Source: an uncultured Sulfitobacter sp.
Lineage (GTDB): Bacteria; Pseudomonadota; Alphaproteobacteria; Rhodobacterales; Rhodobacteraceae
Direction of reading: 5' to 3'
NCBI RefSeq assembly: GCF_947497275.1
Contig: NZ_CANMFS010000004.1
Span: 310,001 to 374,000, forward strand
Length of the DNA stretch: 64,000 bases
The position numbers and the translations under genes are program-made. Below the pieces are notes generated by a model. It was not told where the DNA came from. It worked only from the letters and a program-made list of their open reading frames with translations, and did no database searches. Positions 18,641 to 28,507 of this stretch are shown in pieces (within the stretch, counting starts at the first letter, position 1; every line of letters begins with the position of its first letter).

Positions 18641-19090
18641 ATGGGCGATATCCTGAGCGTAGCGTATCCTTGGATCAAAGGATTTCATATTATTTCGGTG
18701 ATTTCGTGGATGGCCGCCCTGTTTTATCTTCCTCGTCTGATGGTTCATCATACGGAGCAGGTTGGCCTGACCGGCGAGACGCACGATCTTTTTGCAATGA
18801 TGGAATACAAACTGGCCAAGGTAATCATGAGCCCGGCGATGATGGCGACCTGGCTCTTTGGGCTTCTGTTGGTCGCAACGCCCGGCATTGTTTATTGGGG
18901 CGATATCTGGCCCTGGACAAAAGGCGCAGGCGTGATCGCGATGACGGGGTTTCATATCTGGCTGATGGCGCGGATGAAAGACTTCCAACGCGGAAAGAAT
19001 GACCTCAGCGGGCGCCGCTACCGGATGATGAACGAGGTGCCGACCATCCTGATGATTGTCGTGGTGTTTTCAGTCACGGTCAAGTTCTGA
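18641..19090 (+). CDS. hemJ: Protoporphyrinogen IX oxidase HemJ
   Basis: 149 residues, inner-membrane four-helix protein of the HemJ (UPF0093) family that oxidises protoporphyrinogen IX to protoporphyrin IX, the step before ferrochelatase. Conserved features are KGFHIISVISWMAALFYLPR with the heme-ligand His, HTEQ, EYKLAKVIMSPAM with the conserved Lys, and a late histidine in GFHIWLM. Its presence agrees with the alphaproteobacterial replacement of HemG/HemY. It is the first gene to the right of the predicted origin. Confidence 0.95.
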   Translation: MGDILSVAYPWIKGFHIISVISWMAALFYLPRLMVHHTEQVGLTGETHDLFAMMEYKLAKVIMSPAMMATWLFGLLLVATPGIVYWGDIWPWTKGAGVIAMTGFHIWLMARMKDFQRGKNDLSGRRYRMMNEVPTILMIVVVFSVTVKF

Positions 19091-19103
19091 TGCTTTCGGT
19101 CGA

Positions 19104-19133
19104 TTGACAAGAGGGCGGATGGCGTCGTAAGAG
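19104..19133 (+). promoter_or_regulatory. Possible rho promoter (perfect -35, weak -10)
   Basis: A consensus TTGACA at 19104-19109 with a poor -10 candidate TAAGAG 18 bp downstream. The leader to the rho ATG would be about 80 bases, long enough for the Rho autoregulation known in enterobacteria. The gap also has a short CCCC/GGGG hairpin at 19143-19154. Confidence 0.3.
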
Positions 19134-19220
19134 CGTTCAGCACCCCGTCCGGGGACCGCGTCATACCATCACTTTCCGACACGCGATGCTGGCACACACG
19201 GCCAGCCCAAGGATTTTTCC

Positions 19221-20492
19221 ATGACAATTGAAACGCTGAACCTTGCTGATCTCAAAGCGAAATCCCCCAAGAGCCTGCTTGCCATGGCGGAAGAGCTGGA
19301 GATCGAGAACGCTTCGACGATGCGCAAAGGCGAGATGATGTTCCAGATTCTGCGCGAGCGCGCGGATGAGGGTTGGGAGATTTCGGGCGATGGCGTTCTG
19401 GAAGTGTTGCAGGATGGATTTGGCTTCCTGCGCTCGCCCGAGGCAAACTATCTCGCCGGTCCCGACGATATTTATGTGTCGCCCGACATGATCCGCCAGT
19501 GGTCATTGCGGACGGGCGATACCATTGAGGGGCTCATCAAGGCACCCGACGATAACGAGCGGTATTTTGCCCTGACCGAAGTGACCCGGATAAACTTTGA
19601 GGAACCCGAGAAAGCGCGTCACAAGGTTGCGTTTGAAAACCTGACGCCACTCTATCCGGACGAGCGGCTGACGATGGAAGTCGACGATCCAACGATCAAG
19701 GATCGGTCGGCCCGTATCATTGATCTGGTGACGCCGATTGGGAAGGGCCAGCGCTGTCTGATCACGGCGCCGCCGCGGACGGGCAAGACAGTGCTCATGC
19801 AGAACATCGCGAACTCGATCGAGAAAAACCATCCGGAATGTTATCTCATTGTTCTTCTGATCGACGAACGTCCAGAAGAGGTCACGGACATGCAGCGGTC
19901 AGTGAAGGGGGAGGTTGTATCCTCGACCTTCGATGAACCCGCGACCCGTCACGTAGCCGTATCAGAGATGGTGATTGAAAAGGCCAAGCGCCTGGTGGAG
20001 CATAAACGCGATGTCGTGATCCTGCTCGATTCCGTCACCCGTCTGGGACGGGCCTTCAACACGGTTGTTCCTTCGTCGGGCAAGGTTCTGACGGGCGGTG
20101 TGGACGCGAACGCCCTGCAACGGCCCAAGCGTTTCTTTGGCGCGGCTCGTAACATCGAAGAGGGTGGATCCCTGACGATTATCGCGACCGCCCTGATCGA
20201 CACGGGGTCGCGCATGGATGAGGTCATCTTTGAAGAATTCAAGGGAACCGGTAACTCGGAGATCGTTCTGGATCGCAAGATTGCGGACAAGCGCGTCTTC
20301 CCGGCAATCGACATTCTGAAATCGGGTACGCGGAAAGAGGATCTTCTGGTCGACAAAACCGATCTACAGAAAACTTTTGTCTTGCGTCGTATTCTCAATC
20401 CAATGGGGACCACCGATGCGATTGAGTTCCTGATTTCAAAATTGAAACAGACCAAGACGAACTCGGATTTCTTCGATTCAATGAACACCTGA
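19221..20492 (+). CDS. rho: Transcription termination factor Rho
   Basis: 423 residues, ring-shaped RNA-dependent ATPase that ends transcription at unstructured C-rich RNA. The N-terminal Rho_N helix region ([20 protein letters not shown]) is followed by the cold-shock-like RNA site ([20 protein letters not shown]), Walker [11 protein letters not shown] near residue 183, Walker B in [17 protein letters not shown], and the Q-loop. Length is normal for the family. It probably has its own promoter in the 130-bp gap after hemJ; mnmE follows after 29 bp. Confidence 0.98.
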   Translation: MTIETLNLADLKAKSPKSLLAMAEELEIENASTMRKGEMMFQILRERADEGWEISGDGVLEVLQDGFGFLRSPEANYLAGPDDIYVSPDMIRQWSLRTGDTIEGLIKAPDDNERYFALTEVTRINFEEPEKARHKVAFENLTPLYPDERLTMEVDDPTIKDRSARIIDLVTPIGKGQRCLITAPPRTGKTVLMQNIANSIEKNHPECYLIVLLIDERPEEVTDMQRSVKGEVVSSTFDEPATRHVAVSEMVIEKAKRLVEHKRDVVILLDSVTRLGRAFNTVVPSSGKVLTGGVDANALQRPKRFFGAARNIEEGGSLTIIATALIDTGSRMDEVIFEEFKGTGNSEIVLDRKIADKRVFPAIDILKSGTRKEDLLVDKTDLQKTFVLRRILNPMGTTDAIEFLISKLKQTKTNSDFFDSMNT

Positions 20493-20521
20493 TACTCACA
20501 TAAATTCAAAGGCTTAGGTCG

Positions 20522-21808
20522 ATGGATACGATATTTGCCCAAGCAACGGCGAGTGGGCGGGCAGGTGTATCCGTGGTGCGGATCTCTGGCCCGAAAGCGC
20601 ACGAAATTTGCACGCAACTTGTGGGACAGCTGCCCGCTGCCCGGTCCTCGGCGTTGCGCGCAGTCAAGGATCAATCTGGCGAAACCATCGACAGGGCGCT
20701 CGTACTTTCCTTTGAGAGACCGAACAGCTTTACCGGCGAGGATGTTGTTGAACTTCATCTCCACGGTAGCATAGCAATCATACGACGCGTGCTTGCCATT
20801 TTGGGGTCGTTTGATGGCGTCCGGCTGGCGGACCCCGGCGAATTTACCCGACGCGCTCTGGAAAATAACCGCCTTGATCTGGTTCAGGTTGAAGGTCTTG
20901 GCGATTTGATTGAAGCTGAAACTGAAGCACAACGTAAGCAGGCCCTTCGGGTTTTGTCCGGAGAGCTTGGAAATCGCGTTGAGGAATGGCGAAAATCACT
21001 GATACGTGCGGCGGCTCTCTTGGAGGCTACGATTGACTTCGCGGACGAGGATGTCCCGGTCGATGTAAGTGATGAAGTGCGCGTTTTACTTGAAGAAGTC
21101 GGAATCTCTCTAAAGCGTGAGAGTGCTGGAACAGCTACAGCGGAACGAATCCGGACGGGCTTTGAAGTCGCCATTGTCGGTGCGCCAAACGTCGGCAAAT
21201 CCACGCTGCTCAATCGGCTTGCGGGTCGTGAGGCGGCAATAACTTCAAGCATCGCCGGAACCACGCGAGATGTCATTGAGGTTCGGATGGATTTGGGGGG
21301 GCTAGCGGTGACGTTTTTGGATACTGCCGGAATCCGCGAAAGCGACGATGAAATCGAGGTTTTGGGTATTCAACGCGCCCTCGACCGTGCAATTCGCGCC
21401 GACATTCGAGTGTTTTTGACCGAGCGCGGTGAGGAGCCACCGCTCGATCCGCGGGAAATTGATATGGTACTTTTAGCAAAAAGTGATATTAGCGGTGATA
21501 TCTTCCCCGCTGTATCGGGACTCAGTGGTTCGGGCATTGATGAACTACTGGCAACCTTGCAGAGCCGACTTGAACAGCTCGCGGGAAATGTTGGGTTGGC
21601 CACCCATGCGCGCCATGCGGTTGCGATGGAAAAAGCTTTGGAAGGACTCAATGCGGCGCTTTCAATCCTCAAAGCCGGCCCGGATTTTTATGATCTGGCA
21701 TCGGCGGAACTTCGCATGGGAATACACGCGTTGGAAGTATTGGTCGGTCGCATTGATAGCGAAAATCTGTTAGATGAGATCTTTGTGAGTTTTTGCTTGG
21801 GCAAGTAG
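20522..21808 (+). CDS. mnmE: tRNA uridine-5-carboxymethylaminomethyl modification GTPase MnmE
   Basis: 428 residues. With MnmG it builds the cmnm5 group on U34 of certain tRNAs. The N-terminal TrmE formyl-THF domain (TIFAQATASGRAGVSVVRISG), a helical domain, and an inserted G domain are present: G1 GAPNVGKSTLLN, G3 DTAGIRES. G4, normally NKxD, reads AKSD (LLAKSDISG). The C terminus is the catalytic FCLGK. It ends 3 bp before the mnmG start, so they are likely co-translated. Base composition is lower in GC than that of genes outside the origin region. Confidence 0.97.
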   Translation: MDTIFAQATASGRAGVSVVRISGPKAHEICTQLVGQLPAARSSALRAVKDQSGETIDRALVLSFERPNSFTGEDVVELHLHGSIAIIRRVLAILGSFDGVRLADPGEFTRRALENNRLDLVQVEGLGDLIEAETEAQRKQALRVLSGELGNRVEEWRKSLIRAAALLEATIDFADEDVPVDVSDEVRVLLEEVGISLKRESAGTATAERIRTGFEVAIVGAPNVGKSTLLNRLAGREAAITSSIAGTTRDVIEVRMDLGGLAVTFLDTAGIRESDDEIEVLGIQRALDRAIRADIRVFLTERGEEPPLDPREIDMVLLAKSDISGDIFPAVSGLSGSGIDELLATLQSRLEQLAGNVGLATHARHAVAMEKALEGLNAALSILKAGPDFYDLASAELRMGIHALEVLVGRIDSENLLDEIFVSFCLGK

Positions 21809-21811
21809 GGA

Positions 21812-23680
21812 GTGTTTCACGTGAAACATTTTGAAGTGATCGTTATCGGCGGGGGTCACGCGGGGGCTGAGGCCGCACATGTCTCGGCGCGAACCGGAGC
21901 GGAGACTGCCCTTGTCACCATGTCACGGGACAGCATTGGCGTGATGTCGTGTAATCCCGCTATCGGAGGCTTAGGTAAAGGGCATCTGGTACGCGAAATA
22001 GATGCCTTTGACGGACTGATGGGCCGGGTCGCGGATGCAGCCGGTATCCAATTCCGGTTGTTGAACCGACGAAAAGGACCAGCCGTGCAGGGGCCCCGCG
22101 CGCAGACAGATCGCAAGATTTACCGGAAGACGATGCTTTCTGAGATCGAAGCACATCCCAGACTGACAGTGGTCGAGGGTGAAGTGTGTGACTTGATTAT
22201 GGATGGACATCGTGTCACCGGCGTTGTTTTGGCGGATGGAACAAGGATCCGTGCCAGGGCGGTTATTCTAACCACGGGAACGTTTCTGCGCGGCGTCTTA
22301 CATATTGGAACTGAGAAAAAGGCCGGTGGACGGATGGGCCACGCTCCATCGGTCGCACTTGCCGAGCGTCTCGACAACTTTGCTTTCAAACTCGGCCGGC
22401 TGAAGACCGGGACGCCACCTAGACTGGATGGGCGAACCATTAATTGGAAGGGGCTTGAGATGCAGGCGGGGGACGCGGACCCTGTATTGTTCTCATTCCT
22501 CTCAAATGGCACCTCCGCGCAACAAATTTCCTGCGGTATCACGCATACAAATGAAAATACCCATGAAATTATCAGGAAGAACTTGGACCGATCCGCCATG
22601 TACGGGGGGCAAATCGATGGTATCGGTCCGCGTTACTGTCCATCTATCGAGGATAAGGTGGTGCGCTTTTCGGACAAGACGTCTCACCAGGTATTTCTCG
22701 AACCAGAAGGTATCGATGATGATACCGTTTATCCTAACGGGATCTCGACGTCGCTACCAATCGACGTTCAGGAAGAATACGTTCGGTCAATAGTAGGACT
22801 GGAAGACGTTCGGATCCTGCAGCCAGGTTACGCAATCGAGTATGACTACATTGATCCACGGGCGCTGAAACAGACTTTGGAGCTGAAAACCGTTCCAGGC
22901 TTGTTCCTTGCCGGTCAAATCAATGGAACAACAGGCTATGAGGAAGCAGCGGCACAAGGTCTTGTGGCGGGGCTGAATGCCGCGCGTTTGGTGAAGAGTG
23001 AAGACCCCGCAATATTCAGCAGAACAGATAGCTACATTGGTGTTATGATAGATGATCTGACAAGCCGTGGTGTAACCGAGCCATACCGAATGTTTACCTC
23101 TAGGGCAGAATTCCGCCTGTCATTGCGAGCTGATAATGCGGACCAGCGTCTTACCGGACGCGCTATTGAATACGGATGCGTTGGTGAAAGAATGAAAGAG
23201 GTCTACGAACATAAAATGGAAGCGCTTTCTAAATGTTCCGAGATTCTCGGGGGGACCACATTCACGCCCAAAGAGGTTGCTAAAGTTGGTATCAGTATCA
23301 ACCAAGACGGGCAAAGGCGCACTGGCTTTCAGTTACTATCTTTTCCGAACACTACTTTTGAACAAGTTCGGATGCTTCAGCCAGAGCTTGAGACTGTAGA
23401 GGACGAAATCGGAAATCAGATTGCAATCGACGCATTGTACGCAAACTATATTCAACGTCAGGCCAACGATGTCGAATCGTTGCGAAAAGATGAGGGTCAG
23501 AAGATTCCGGAGAACTTTGATTACTCTTCTATCGACGGTCTTTCGAACGAACTGAAAGCCAAATTGATAGGTGCAAGGCCTGAAAGCATTGCCCAAGCCG
23601 GTCGTGTGGATGGAATGACGCCAGCCGCGTTGACGCTGTTGATGGCCATGCTTCGCAAGTACAGTAAGCGTACCGCCTGA
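21812..23680 (+). CDS. mnmG: tRNA uridine-5-carboxymethylaminomethyl modification enzyme MnmG
   Basis: 622 residues, FAD-dependent partner of MnmE. The dinucleotide fold is [14 protein letters not shown] at residues 9-22; later blocks are [30 protein letters not shown] and [10 protein letters not shown], with the C-terminal helical domain that meets MnmE and tRNA. The start is a GTG whose bases 2 onward form a complete parS palindrome (21813-21828), so codons 1-6 (MFHVKH) are fixed by the centromere site. No other start is plausible. Codon use is visibly more AT-rich than elsewhere in the window. Confidence 0.97.
   Translation: MFHVKHFEVIVIGGGHAGAEAAHVSARTGAETALVTMSRDSIGVMSCNPAIGGLGKGHLVREIDAFDGLMGRVADAAGIQFRLLNRRKGPAVQGPRAQTDRKIYRKTMLSEIEAHPRLTVVEGEVCDLIMDGHRVTGVVLADGTRIRARAVILTTGTFLRGVLHIGTEKKAGGRMGHAPSVALAERLDNFAFKLGRLKTGTPPRLDGRTINWKGLEMQAGDADPVLFSFLSNGTSAQQISCGITHTNENTHEIIRKNLDRSAMYGGQIDGIGPRYCPSIEDKVVRFSDKTSHQVFLEPEGIDDDTVYPNGISTSLPIDVQEEYVRSIVGLEDVRILQPGYAIEYDYIDPRALKQTLELKTVPGLFLAGQINGTTGYEEAAAQGLVAGLNAARLVKSEDPAIFSRTDSYIGVMIDDLTSRGVTEPYRMFTSRAEFRLSLRADNADQRLTGRAIEYGCVGERMKEVYEHKMEALSKCSEILGGTTFTPKEVAKVGISINQDGQRRTGFQLLSFPNTTFEQVRMLQPELETVEDEIGNQIAIDALYANYIQRQANDVESLRKDEGQKIPENFDYSSIDGLSNELKAKLIGARPESIAQAGRVDGMTPAALTLLMAMLRKYSKRTA
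21813..21828. promoter_or_regulatory. parS: parS centromere-like site 1
   Basis: TGTTTCACGTGAAACA, a perfect 16-bp palindrome identical to the ParB-binding consensus. It covers all but the first base of the mnmG start codon and the next codons, 3.3 kb upstream of parB. Confidence 0.9.
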
Positions 23681-23681
23681 G

Positions 23682-24287
23682 ATGGCTAACAAAAACCTGA
23701 ATGTTTCACGTGAAACAATGGAACGTCTTCTGGAATATCAAAGTTTGGTCCAAAAATGGACAAAAAAGATAAACCTAGTTTCAGCAGCTGATGAAGGTGT
23801 GATATGGGACCGGCACATCGTCGATTCCGTTCAGGTATACCAGGAGGCGCCGTCCGTAGGGGATTGGATGGATATCGGTAGCGGGGGAGGCTTCCCAGGT
23901 ATCGTGGCCGCAATACTTGGTTTAGAACAGCGTCCAAGTCGCCAGTTTGCGTTGGTGGATAGCGATCAAAGAAAATGTGCGTTCCTCCGGACTGTCATTC
24001 GAAATCTCTCACTAAACGCGCAAGTCTTTGCAAGCCGGGTAGAGGAAATGGCTCCATTCGGCGCTCCGGTGTTTTCAGCGCGCGCTGTAAGTAATCTGGA
24101 TACGCTACTGACACACGCCGAGCGCCATATGGACCCGGATGGAACGGCAGTTTTTCCCAAGGGTGCTCGCTGGAAGCGGGAACACGAAGAGGCGCAAAAA
24201 TACTGGTCTTATTCCCTACGAACTGTTCAAAGTGAAACGAACCCCGACGCCACTATACTTGTAATCAAGGAGTTGCAGCGTGTCTGA
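23682..24287 (+). CDS. rsmG: 16S rRNA (guanine527-N7)-methyltransferase RsmG
   Basis: 201 residues. The SAM-binding site is WMDIGSGGGFPGIVAAI near residue 70, preceded by WTKKINLVSAADE and the DRHIVDS motif. It methylates G527 of 16S rRNA; loss gives low-level streptomycin resistance in several bacteria. A second parS site lies in codons 7-12 (NVSRET), a placement also seen in other phyla. It begins 1 bp after mnmG and overlaps parA by 8 bp. Confidence 0.96.
   Translation: MANKNLNVSRETMERLLEYQSLVQKWTKKINLVSAADEGVIWDRHIVDSVQVYQEAPSVGDWMDIGSGGGFPGIVAAILGLEQRPSRQFALVDSDQRKCAFLRTVIRNLSLNAQVFASRVEEMAPFGAPVFSARAVSNLDTLLTHAERHMDPDGTAVFPKGARWKREHEEAQKYWSYSLRTVQSETNPDATILVIKELQRV
23702..23717. promoter_or_regulatory. 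parS: parS centromere-like site 2
   Basis: A second identical copy of TGTTTCACGTGAAACA, inside the 5' end of rsmG, 1.9 kb from the first copy and about 1.4 kb before parB. Confidence 0.9.
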
Positions 24288-25107
24288 CCTATCACGGCCC
24301 AGCGGTCCGAAAATAATTGCGATCGCCAACCAAAAGGGCGGCGTCGGGAAGACGACGACGACGATCAATCTCGCCGCCGCTCTTTCCGAACACGGGCAGA
24401 GAGTGCTTGTTGTCGACTTGGATCCGCAAGGCAACGCTTCGACGGGGCTTGGCATTGATCTAGAAGACCGGGAATACACAACATACGAGCTTTTGTTGGA
24501 GGATGTCGATTTGAATGACGTTATTCTTCCGACAAAGACCAAGGATCTCAGCATTATTCCTGCGACTGTTGATCTAAGCTCTGCGGATCTGGAATTACTT
24601 TCAAATGAAAAACGCAGCTTCCTTTTGCACGATGCATTGCGGCAGACGCAGATGGACAGCTTTGCGTTCGACTATATTCTCATAGACTGCCCCCCCTCGT
24701 TGAACTTGTTGACGGTCAACGCAATGATCGCAGCGCATTCCATTCTTGTGCCGCTTCAAAGCGAATTTTTCGCGCTTGAAGGGCTATCCCAGCTTATGCT
24801 GACGATCCGGGAAGTACGGCAATCCGGGAACAAAGACTTGCGGATCGAGGGGGTATTGCTCACAATGTATGATCGACGCAATAACCTGTCCCAGCAGGTC
24901 GAACAGGATGCGCGGGATAACCTTGGCGATCTTGTGTTCAAGACAATGGTGCCGCGCAATGTGCGTGTCAGCGAAGCGCCGAGTTTCGCGATGCCCGTTC
25001 TGGCATACGATACCTTATCGAAGGGGGCGGAGGCCTATCGTGAGCTTGCAGTAGAGCTTTTGAAAAACAACAATCAGATTGAAAAAGAGGTGCATCATGT
25101 CGAATAA
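24280..25107 (+). CDS. parA: Chromosome partitioning ATPase ParA
   Basis: 275 residues, deviant-Walker ATPase that forms a nucleoid-bound gradient and pulls ParB-parS complexes apart. The N-terminal motif ANQKGGVGKTTTTINL has the signature lysine; LVVDLDPQGNASTGLG and ILIDCPPSLNLLTVNA are the Walker A'/B regions. There is no N-terminal HTH, as expected of chromosomal ParA. GTG at 24280 is the start, with AAGGAG upstream inside rsmG. It overlaps parB by 11 bp. Confidence 0.97.
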   Translation: MSDLSRPSGPKIIAIANQKGGVGKTTTTINLAAALSEHGQRVLVVDLDPQGNASTGLGIDLEDREYTTYELLLEDVDLNDVILPTKTKDLSIIPATVDLSSADLELLSNEKRSFLLHDALRQTQMDSFAFDYILIDCPPSLNLLTVNAMIAAHSILVPLQSEFFALEGLSQLMLTIREVRQSGNKDLRIEGVLLTMYDRRNNLSQQVEQDARDNLGDLVFKTMVPRNVRVSEAPSFAMPVLAYDTLSKGAEAYRELAVELLKNNNQIEKEVHHVE

Positions 25108-25990
25108 TCAGGAGCGCAGGCGGGGTCTTGGACGCGGGCTGTCTGCTTTGATGGCCGATGTGAACGAGACCGAGACGATGGCAGCGAAAGGCCCGGTCGC
25201 CGCTGATAGCCTTGTTCCGATTGAGCGTATTTCTCCAAATCCGGATCAGCCGCGCAAGCAATTTACTACCGCGGATCTTGAGGATCTGGCGGCATCTATC
25301 CGGGAAAAAGGCGTTCTCCAGCCGTTGATCGTACGCGCGCGGGACGATGGCTCTTTCGAAATCGTGGCAGGAGAACGACGCTGGCGGGCCGCGCAGATGG
25401 CCAAGCTGCATGAACTGCCCGTGATTGTTCGCAGCTACACCGATATCGAAGTACTCGAAGTTGCGATCATCGAGAATATTCAGCGCGCCGACTTGAACGC
25501 GGCTGAGGAAGCGGTCGGGTATCGCCAGTTGATGGACAAGTTCGGACATACCCAGGAAAAGCTTGCGGAAGCTCTTGGAAAAAGCCGGAGCCACATCGCA
25601 AACCTGCTGCGGCTTTTGAATTTGCCGGAACCCGTTCTTGAACTGTTGCGAAATGGAGATCTGAGCTCAGGGCACGCACGAACACTTATCCCCTCTGCCG
25701 ATCCGCTGAAAATGGCGCAGAAGGTCATCAAAGACGGTCTTTCCGTGCGTGCAACCGAAGCCTTGGTAAAGCGGGAGCTTGCTGGCGATGCGCCGACGGT
25801 GCCAAAAGCGCCCAAACCACGCGTCGAGAAGGACGCGGATACTGTCGCTCTGGAGGGGGATCTTTCCGCAAACCTCGGGATGAAAGTCTCGCTCTCGCAT
25901 AAACCGGGGCAGGAAAGCGGTCAGATTACGGTGCAATACACGTCTCTGGATCAGCTTGATGAGCTCTGTCGCCTCTTGAGCGGTACCTAG
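25097..25990 (+). CDS. parB: Chromosome partitioning protein ParB
   Basis: 297 residues, CTP-dependent clamp that loads at parS and spreads. The N-terminal RRGLGRGLSALM is the ParA-stimulating segment; the CTP/ParB-N domain shows ISPNPDQPRKQF, VAGERRWRAAQ and IENIQRADLNAAEEA; the HTH that reads parS is in EKLAEALGKSRSHIANLLRL; a C-terminal dimer domain ends the protein. The ATG at 25097 follows GAGGTG and is preferred to an upstream in-frame start. Its TAG stop interlocks with that of hemW. Confidence 0.97.
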   Translation: MSNNQERRRGLGRGLSALMADVNETETMAAKGPVAADSLVPIERISPNPDQPRKQFTTADLEDLAASIREKGVLQPLIVRARDDGSFEIVAGERRWRAAQMAKLHELPVIVRSYTDIEVLEVAIIENIQRADLNAAEEAVGYRQLMDKFGHTQEKLAEALGKSRSHIANLLRLLNLPEPVLELLRNGDLSSGHARTLIPSADPLKMAQKVIKDGLSVRATEALVKRELAGDAPTVPKAPKPRVEKDADTVALEGDLSANLGMKVSLSHKPGQESGQITVQYTSLDQLDELCRLLSGT

Positions 25991-27144
25991 TCGGGGATCA
26001 GTGCGCCGATGACAGAGTTTAGAACCCTAAACCCTTGATCTGTAACATATAACTGGCCACTTTCAACGGCTATCATTCCGATGTCGGCGAGATGTGAAAT
26101 CGCCTCCGGGGAGAGGGGCTTCCCGGCAAGTCTTGCGTATCTCGATAGTGACAGGCCTTCTCGAAGCCTTAGGCCCATCAGCAACATTTCTGTCGCTTCG
26201 TCTTCGACTGTCAGATGTTCACGGCTTTGCTCCGGTCCGGTCGCCCCGACAGCGTCAAGCCAACGCTTGGGATTGCTGTAGCAAACGGTTGCAGTGCGTC
26301 TTCCCGCTTGCGTCAATCGTCCGTGAGCGCCGGGCCCGATACCCAGGTAATCCCCGTAGCGCCAATAGATCAGATTATGCCGGGATTGCGCCCCGTCACG
26401 TGCATGGTTCGACACTTCGTAGGCTGGCATACCGGCCTCTGCGCAAATGTCTTGCGTGGCGTCGAACATGTCCGCGCCCAGATCATCATCAGGAAGGCCG
26501 CGCAGTTTTCCGATGGCGTAACGATCGCCGAATGCGGTCCCTTGCTCGATCGTGAGCTGGTAAAGAGAAAGATGATCTATAGATATGGTCAGAGCCTGTT
26601 TCAGCTCGGTCTTCCAGCTTTCCAGGGTCTGGTTCTGACGCGCATAGATAAGGTCGAAACTGACACGATCAAACGTGTTGCGGGCGATATCGAACGCGGT
26701 CATCGCCTCGTTTACCGTGTGCAGTCGTCCAAGCCTGCGAAGATCGGTATCATTGAGGGCCTGAATACCCATCGAAATGCGCGAAACGCCCCCATCGCGA
26801 TATGAGGCGAACCGGGCGGCCTCAACGGATCCCGGATTTGCCTCCAGCGTAACTTCAAGATCGTTTCCGACGGGCCAAAGACTCTTGATGTGCTCAATCA
26901 CTGCGGCAACGGTATCTGGATCCATCAAGCTTGGCGTGCCGCCGCCAAAAAAAACGGACGTGACGATCCGGCCGCGTGTCTCGGCGGCATATCGGTCCAG
27001 CTCGGCAAGATAGGCGTGTTTCCAGGCGGACTGATCAATATGTCGCGCGACGTGACTGTTAAAGTCACAATAGGGGCATTTAGCCTCACAATAGGGCCAA
27101 TGGATATAGATCCCGAAGCCACCGTTTTGCCAGTCTTCAGTCAA
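25987..27144 (-). CDS. hemW: Radical SAM heme chaperone HemW
   Basis: 385 residues. The radical-SAM 4Fe-4S motif is CEAKCPYC (Cys19, 23, 26); FFGGGTPSLM and SMGIQALND are SAM-domain blocks, and a HemW C-terminal domain follows (YEVSNHARDG). HemW resembles HemN but transfers heme instead of oxidising coproporphyrinogen; the size below 400 and lack of the HemN N-terminal extension favour HemW. It overlaps rdgB by 8 bp in the reverse operon rph-rdgB-hemW. Confidence 0.93.
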   Translation of the reverse strand: MTEDWQNGGFGIYIHWPYCEAKCPYCDFNSHVARHIDQSAWKHAYLAELDRYAAETRGRIVTSVFFGGGTPSLMDPDTVAAVIEHIKSLWPVGNDLEVTLEANPGSVEAARFASYRDGGVSRISMGIQALNDTDLRRLGRLHTVNEAMTAFDIARNTFDRVSFDLIYARQNQTLESWKTELKQALTISIDHLSLYQLTIEQGTAFGDRYAIGKLRGLPDDDLGADMFDATQDICAEAGMPAYEVSNHARDGAQSRHNLIYWRYGDYLGIGPGAHGRLTQAGRRTATVCYSNPKRWLDAVGATGPEQSREHLTVEDEATEMLLMGLRLREGLSLSRYARLAGKPLSPEAISHLADIGMIAVESGQLYVTDQGFRVLNSVIGALIPD

Positions 27145-27748
27145 AGCATTTTGCCACGAGTTTTTTGAAGGCCTCTGCGCGGTGGCTTATGGCATTCTTT
27201 TCATCATGTGACATCTCGGCAAAGGTTCGCTGCTCGCCGTGCGGCTGAAAGATCGGATCGTACCCATGTCCGATCGTTCCGCGCATCGGCCAGACAAAGA
27301 CACCATCGACGAACCCCTCGACAACCTCGTCATGCCCATCAGGCCAAGCGAGAACCAATGTGGCACAGAACCGCGCGGCGCGCGGATGGGGTGCGTCCGC
27401 TTCTTCAAGCAAGGCATGGGTCTTTTCCATTGCCATGACAAAGTCGCGCCCGCTGGAGGTTTCGGCCCAATCCGCAGTATAGACACCTGGTGCGTTGCCA
27501 AGCGCCGCAACCTCGATTCCGCTGTCATCGGCGAGCGCCGGCAGGCCGGTCGCCTTCGTGGCGGCGTGCGCCTTGATCCGGGCGTTGCCGATAAACGTAT
27601 CCTCGGTCTCCTCCGGTTCGGCCAACTCCATTTCTTTCGCGCCGACAACGGTAATGCCGCGCGGGGCAAACAGCTCCCGCATCTCTTCGAGCTTGCCCGC
27701 GTTGTGGGTGGCGATCAGAATGCGATCGCTGGTGAATTTCCGTGTCAT
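27137..27748 (-). CDS. rdgB: Non-canonical purine NTP pyrophosphatase (RdgB/HAM1)
   Basis: 203 residues; hydrolyses dITP and XTP to keep them out of DNA. Family motifs are [16 protein letters not shown] at the N terminus, [11 protein letters not shown], and the closing [16 protein letters not shown] with the SHR motif. The ATG at 27748 overlaps the rph stop as ATGA; a TTG at 27754 is less likely. Confidence 0.97.
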   Translation of the reverse strand: MTRKFTSDRILIATHNAGKLEEMRELFAPRGITVVGAKEMELAEPEETEDTFIGNARIKAHAATKATGLPALADDSGIEVAALGNAPGVYTADWAETSSGRDFVMAMEKTHALLEEADAPHPRAARFCATLVLAWPDGHDEVVEGFVDGVFVWPMRGTIGHGYDPIFQPHGEQRTFAEMSHDEKNAISHRAEAFKKLVAKCFD

Positions 27749-28458
27749 GCGCAAGCCGCCCGTTGGATCGCGGCCAGTTCAGAAATGCCTTGCTCCGCAA
27801 GATCCAGCAGTTCGTTCATCTGCGCGCGGGAGTACGTCGATCCTTCGGCGCTCATCTGAGTTTCGATCATTCTGCCGCTTTCAGTCATGATGAAATTGCC
27901 GTCCACACCCGCCTCGGAATCCTCGGGATAGTCGAGATCAAGAACCGGTTGGCCCGCATAGATCCCGCAGGATACTGCGGCAACCGGATCCTCCAGCGGA
28001 TCGGAGGTCACATCGCCTGCCTTCATCAGCTTGTTCACAGCGAGGCGCAGCGCGATCCAGCCGCCGGTGATCGACGCACAGCGTGTGCCACCATCGGCCT
28101 GAAGCACATCACAATCGACGGTGATCTGACGCTCGCCCAGCGCCACACGGTCTACGCCGGCGCGCAGGGAACGGCCGATCAACCGCTGGATCTCGACAGT
28201 GCGACCGCCTTGCTTGCCCGACGATGCCTCGCGCCGCATGCGGGTATTCGTCGCCCGCGGCAGCATGCCATATTCCGCTGTGACCCAGCCCAGGCCAGAC
28301 CCTTTGATGAACGGTGGCACGCGATCCTCGATTGTGGCCGTGCACAACACATGCGTATCGCCCACCTTGATCAAAGCAGAGCCTTCAGCGTGTTTGGTGA
28401 AACCGACTTCGACGGTGACGTTGCGCATTTCGTTGAGTTTCCGACCGGATGGGCGCAT
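27745..28458 (-). CDS. rph: Ribonuclease PH
   Basis: 237 residues; phosphorolytic 3' trimming of tRNA precursors. [20 protein letters not shown], the [20 protein letters not shown] block around the phosphate site, [18 protein letters not shown] and the C-terminal helix are all present. It is the first gene of the reverse operon with rdgB and hemW and is divergent from hrcA, a pairing conserved in alphaproteobacteria. Confidence 0.97.
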   Translation of the reverse strand: MRPSGRKLNEMRNVTVEVGFTKHAEGSALIKVGDTHVLCTATIEDRVPPFIKGSGLGWVTAEYGMLPRATNTRMRREASSGKQGGRTVEIQRLIGRSLRAGVDRVALGERQITVDCDVLQADGGTRCASITGGWIALRLAVNKLMKAGDVTSDPLEDPVAAVSCGIYAGQPVLDLDYPEDSEAGVDGNFIMTESGRMIETQMSAEGSTYSRAQMNELLDLAEQGISELAAIQRAACA

Positions 28459-28507
28459 GGGAAATTTCCTTTTTTGATGATTTGCCGACGGGGATAGCGC
28501 CCATTCC

